In this document: piece after piece, positions 62,155-64,000 of the stretch | How the letters are laid out: the number at the start of each line of letters is the position of its first letter | Position numbering within the stretch: the stretch's first letter is position 1 | Program-made: the position numbers and the translations under genes | DNA from: Caprimulgus europaeus | Lineage: Eukaryota > Chordata > Aves > Caprimulgiformes > Caprimulgidae | DNA: 64,000 nucleotides | Reading direction: 5' to 3' | Assembly: GCA_907165065.1 (NCBI GenBank) | Contig: OU015523.1 | Location: forward strand, 14,383,834-14,447,833 | Notes under the pieces: model-generated | What the model saw: the letters and a program-made list of their open reading frames with translations, nothing else | The model's database searches: none | Told to the model about the DNA's origin: nothing

Positions 62155-64000
62155 GTATTTGCAAGAAAACAAAAAATGCACGAGGTAGTTAATCACCATT
62201 CCCAATTGTTTTCCTGTGCTAAGTTGTGAACAAGGACTGATTAAAACAAACTTGAAAACTAACAAAATTTTAAGGTTGGCCAATTGCATTTTTAGATTTG
62301 CAGTTTCATTTTGTGAAAATATCCTTCAAGGATGTTTATATGAAAATTCAGAAAACAGAGACAATCACAAAGCTCCCAATCTCCTGAGACATTTACTTTT
62401 TTGTGGCAGGCTTTACTCCAGCCCCATTACCTATTTGCTCTGGTCAACAACCCTATTTGCAACTTTCAACTGTCTCCATCATCTGTGCATCTGTATCAGG
62501 CAATACCTGGAGTGTCTCCACTCATCCAAATTTTAAAAACCAGTAACTGAAACAAAGCAGCATTTGTGCACTGACTGGAAAGAAACCACGCAGACTCGCA
62601 GCAACTGAAAAACTGCTCTCTATGTCTATACGACTCCTTCCTCTGTCCTCCTCTAAAAAAAGAAGGGTCAAAGCAAAATGCTGGCAGCCCAGTGAAATTT
62701 TGAAGAGACAGTATGGTTTCAGTTATGAGAGGATGGAAAAATGAGAACCCTGGGGATCTTTTGGGAACATTAAGCTTTATTAATCAGGAATGTATTAGCC
62801 ACATACCAACATTCCCAAACGGTACGCTGAATCAGAGAAATGCCAGGGAGCAACAGAACCCATCCAGGCTGGTCTTCTGCCTTATTGCAAGTTCTAGTTT
62901 GCCCTGAGAGATGGTTTTCCAAGCCATTCCTTCAGAAAGAAACCTCCCCTGCTTCCACAGTACCTACAGGTTGTGTGTCCCAGTGCTTTACAACCGATAC
63001 AGTCAGAACAGAGTTCTTAATACGTAACTTGGTAATTTTCACTGCTCATTGAACTGATTTCTTAGGTCGTTCTCCCAGTGGATATGAAGAACAATTAATC
63101 ACTGTGCTCCTGATTATAACTTTTCACTCACTAGAATATTTTTCTTCATATTCTCCTTAACATATAACAAAAGCAACACTTTCAGAAGCATATAATGCCA
63201 TATAGGGCTCCTACGTGTCCTCTTGCCCCTGGGCCAGATAACAATCAACCGGTTTCTGCTTTCTCAACAATTTTAACACTAGGACAATTTCTGCCTTGAC
63301 AAAGATTTTTGACCTTTCCACATTTCCACCGGGGTTCCACAGGTAGAAATCAGGGCACAATTTATCCCCATGAGTTTCTGGATTAATGCCTTGATACAGG
63401 AAGGGGAAAAGGCAAAATTAATTCTCTTTGTTAGTGCTAACACAATTCCTCAGTGACAATCGGCCTCAAGACATTGATCTTTGTTCAAAGGAAGCACACT
63501 TCCATACTCATTTCACATTTTTACAGGTCTTCTCCAGCCTATCTTCTACAAGCCAGTACCTTCTGCATCAAAAAAACCCAAACTCAATGGCTTAACAAAC
63601 TATTGAGGGTTTATGTTTTATCAGAGGAAGAGAACTGGGAATTTTTAGGGCTCAACAAAGCCCATCTTAGATATGAAATTCTAGTTAAAAGAGGAAGAAG
63701 TTACAAGAGGGAAGGACAGATCCCATAAGCATCAGGAACTGCAGGGATTCTTGCACTGTAAAGAACACAGTAGGGTACCTTGTTTGTTGCTTCCAAACTC
63801 TTCCTTCATTTAAAAGCACTCCTGTGACGGACGAAGCCCTCCTGAGCCCTGACACCCTGACGCTACACATGCATCATGCACTCTGGGATGCCAGCTGACT
63901 GTGTCACATTGGCCTGGGTTCTGCCTGTTCTTTTCCTTATGCCTGCAAGCTCAATTGAACTTATGAAAATTCAAACTGTCTTCTGTCTGTTTCATACATC

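Larger units (their letters stand above)
57835..64000. other. Non-coding stretch to the window end
   Basis: No gene or large repeat recognised. Small tandem repeats, a palindrome and two microsatellites are listed separately. Short frames on both strands have no recognisable domains. Confidence 0.5.

Overview
This window looks like intergenic or deep intronic DNA from a bird. I found no complete protein-coding gene, no tRNA or rRNA, no CRISPR array and no operon-like structure. The composition is AT-rich. The clearest landmarks are 3' ends of CR1 LINE retrotransposons carrying the avian-type tail (a 'GGTTGGACTAGATGATCT...CCTTCCAACC...ATTCTGTGATTCT' pattern on one strand or the other). CR1 is the dominant repeat of bird genomes. 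I see no Alu, L1 or other mammalian young repeats and no recognisable LTR element. Exact species and chromosomal position cannot be read from the sequence.

Layout. (1) 1-13 kb: five CR1 copies (1565-1726 +, 2281-2415 -, 6115-6562 -, 9770-10240 + and very old, 12445-12514 -), plus a palindromic MITE-like relic at 4975-5087. (2) 13-24 kb: mostly unique sequence with three stretches whose texture suggests conserved cis-regulatory DNA (13480-13800, 15555-15860, 20690-21290) and one old CR1 (14535-14720). (3) 23-28 kb: several ancient amniote SINE/MITE relics, the best being MIR/CORE-SINE copies at 24477-24735 (-) and 26314-26466 (+). (4) 28-43 kb: largely unremarkable. The exceptions are a perfect 36-bp inverted repeat with a 7-nt loop at 34385-34463, which sits just before a CR1 (34531-34700 +), and a pair of CTCF-like motifs at 41121-41188. 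(5) 43-46 kb: a triplicated 20-bp repeat; a sharp GC- and CpG-rich island (43681-43817) ending in a consensus splice donor, with a good acceptor 93 bp later; a nested palindrome cluster at 45037-45108; and a MIR relic. (6) 46-64 kb: microsatellites, small tandem duplications and one longer CR1 (57499-57834 +).

The open reading frames are short, overlap each other on both strands, or run through repeats, and none resembles a protein family I know. The longest (205 codons with the stop, 49446-50060 -) is noted as a curiosity only. The best candidate for transcribed unique sequence is the CpG-rich block near 43.7 kb, which could be a promoter and first exon. I did not find a new multi-gene biological system here, and the evidence argues against one being encoded in this window.
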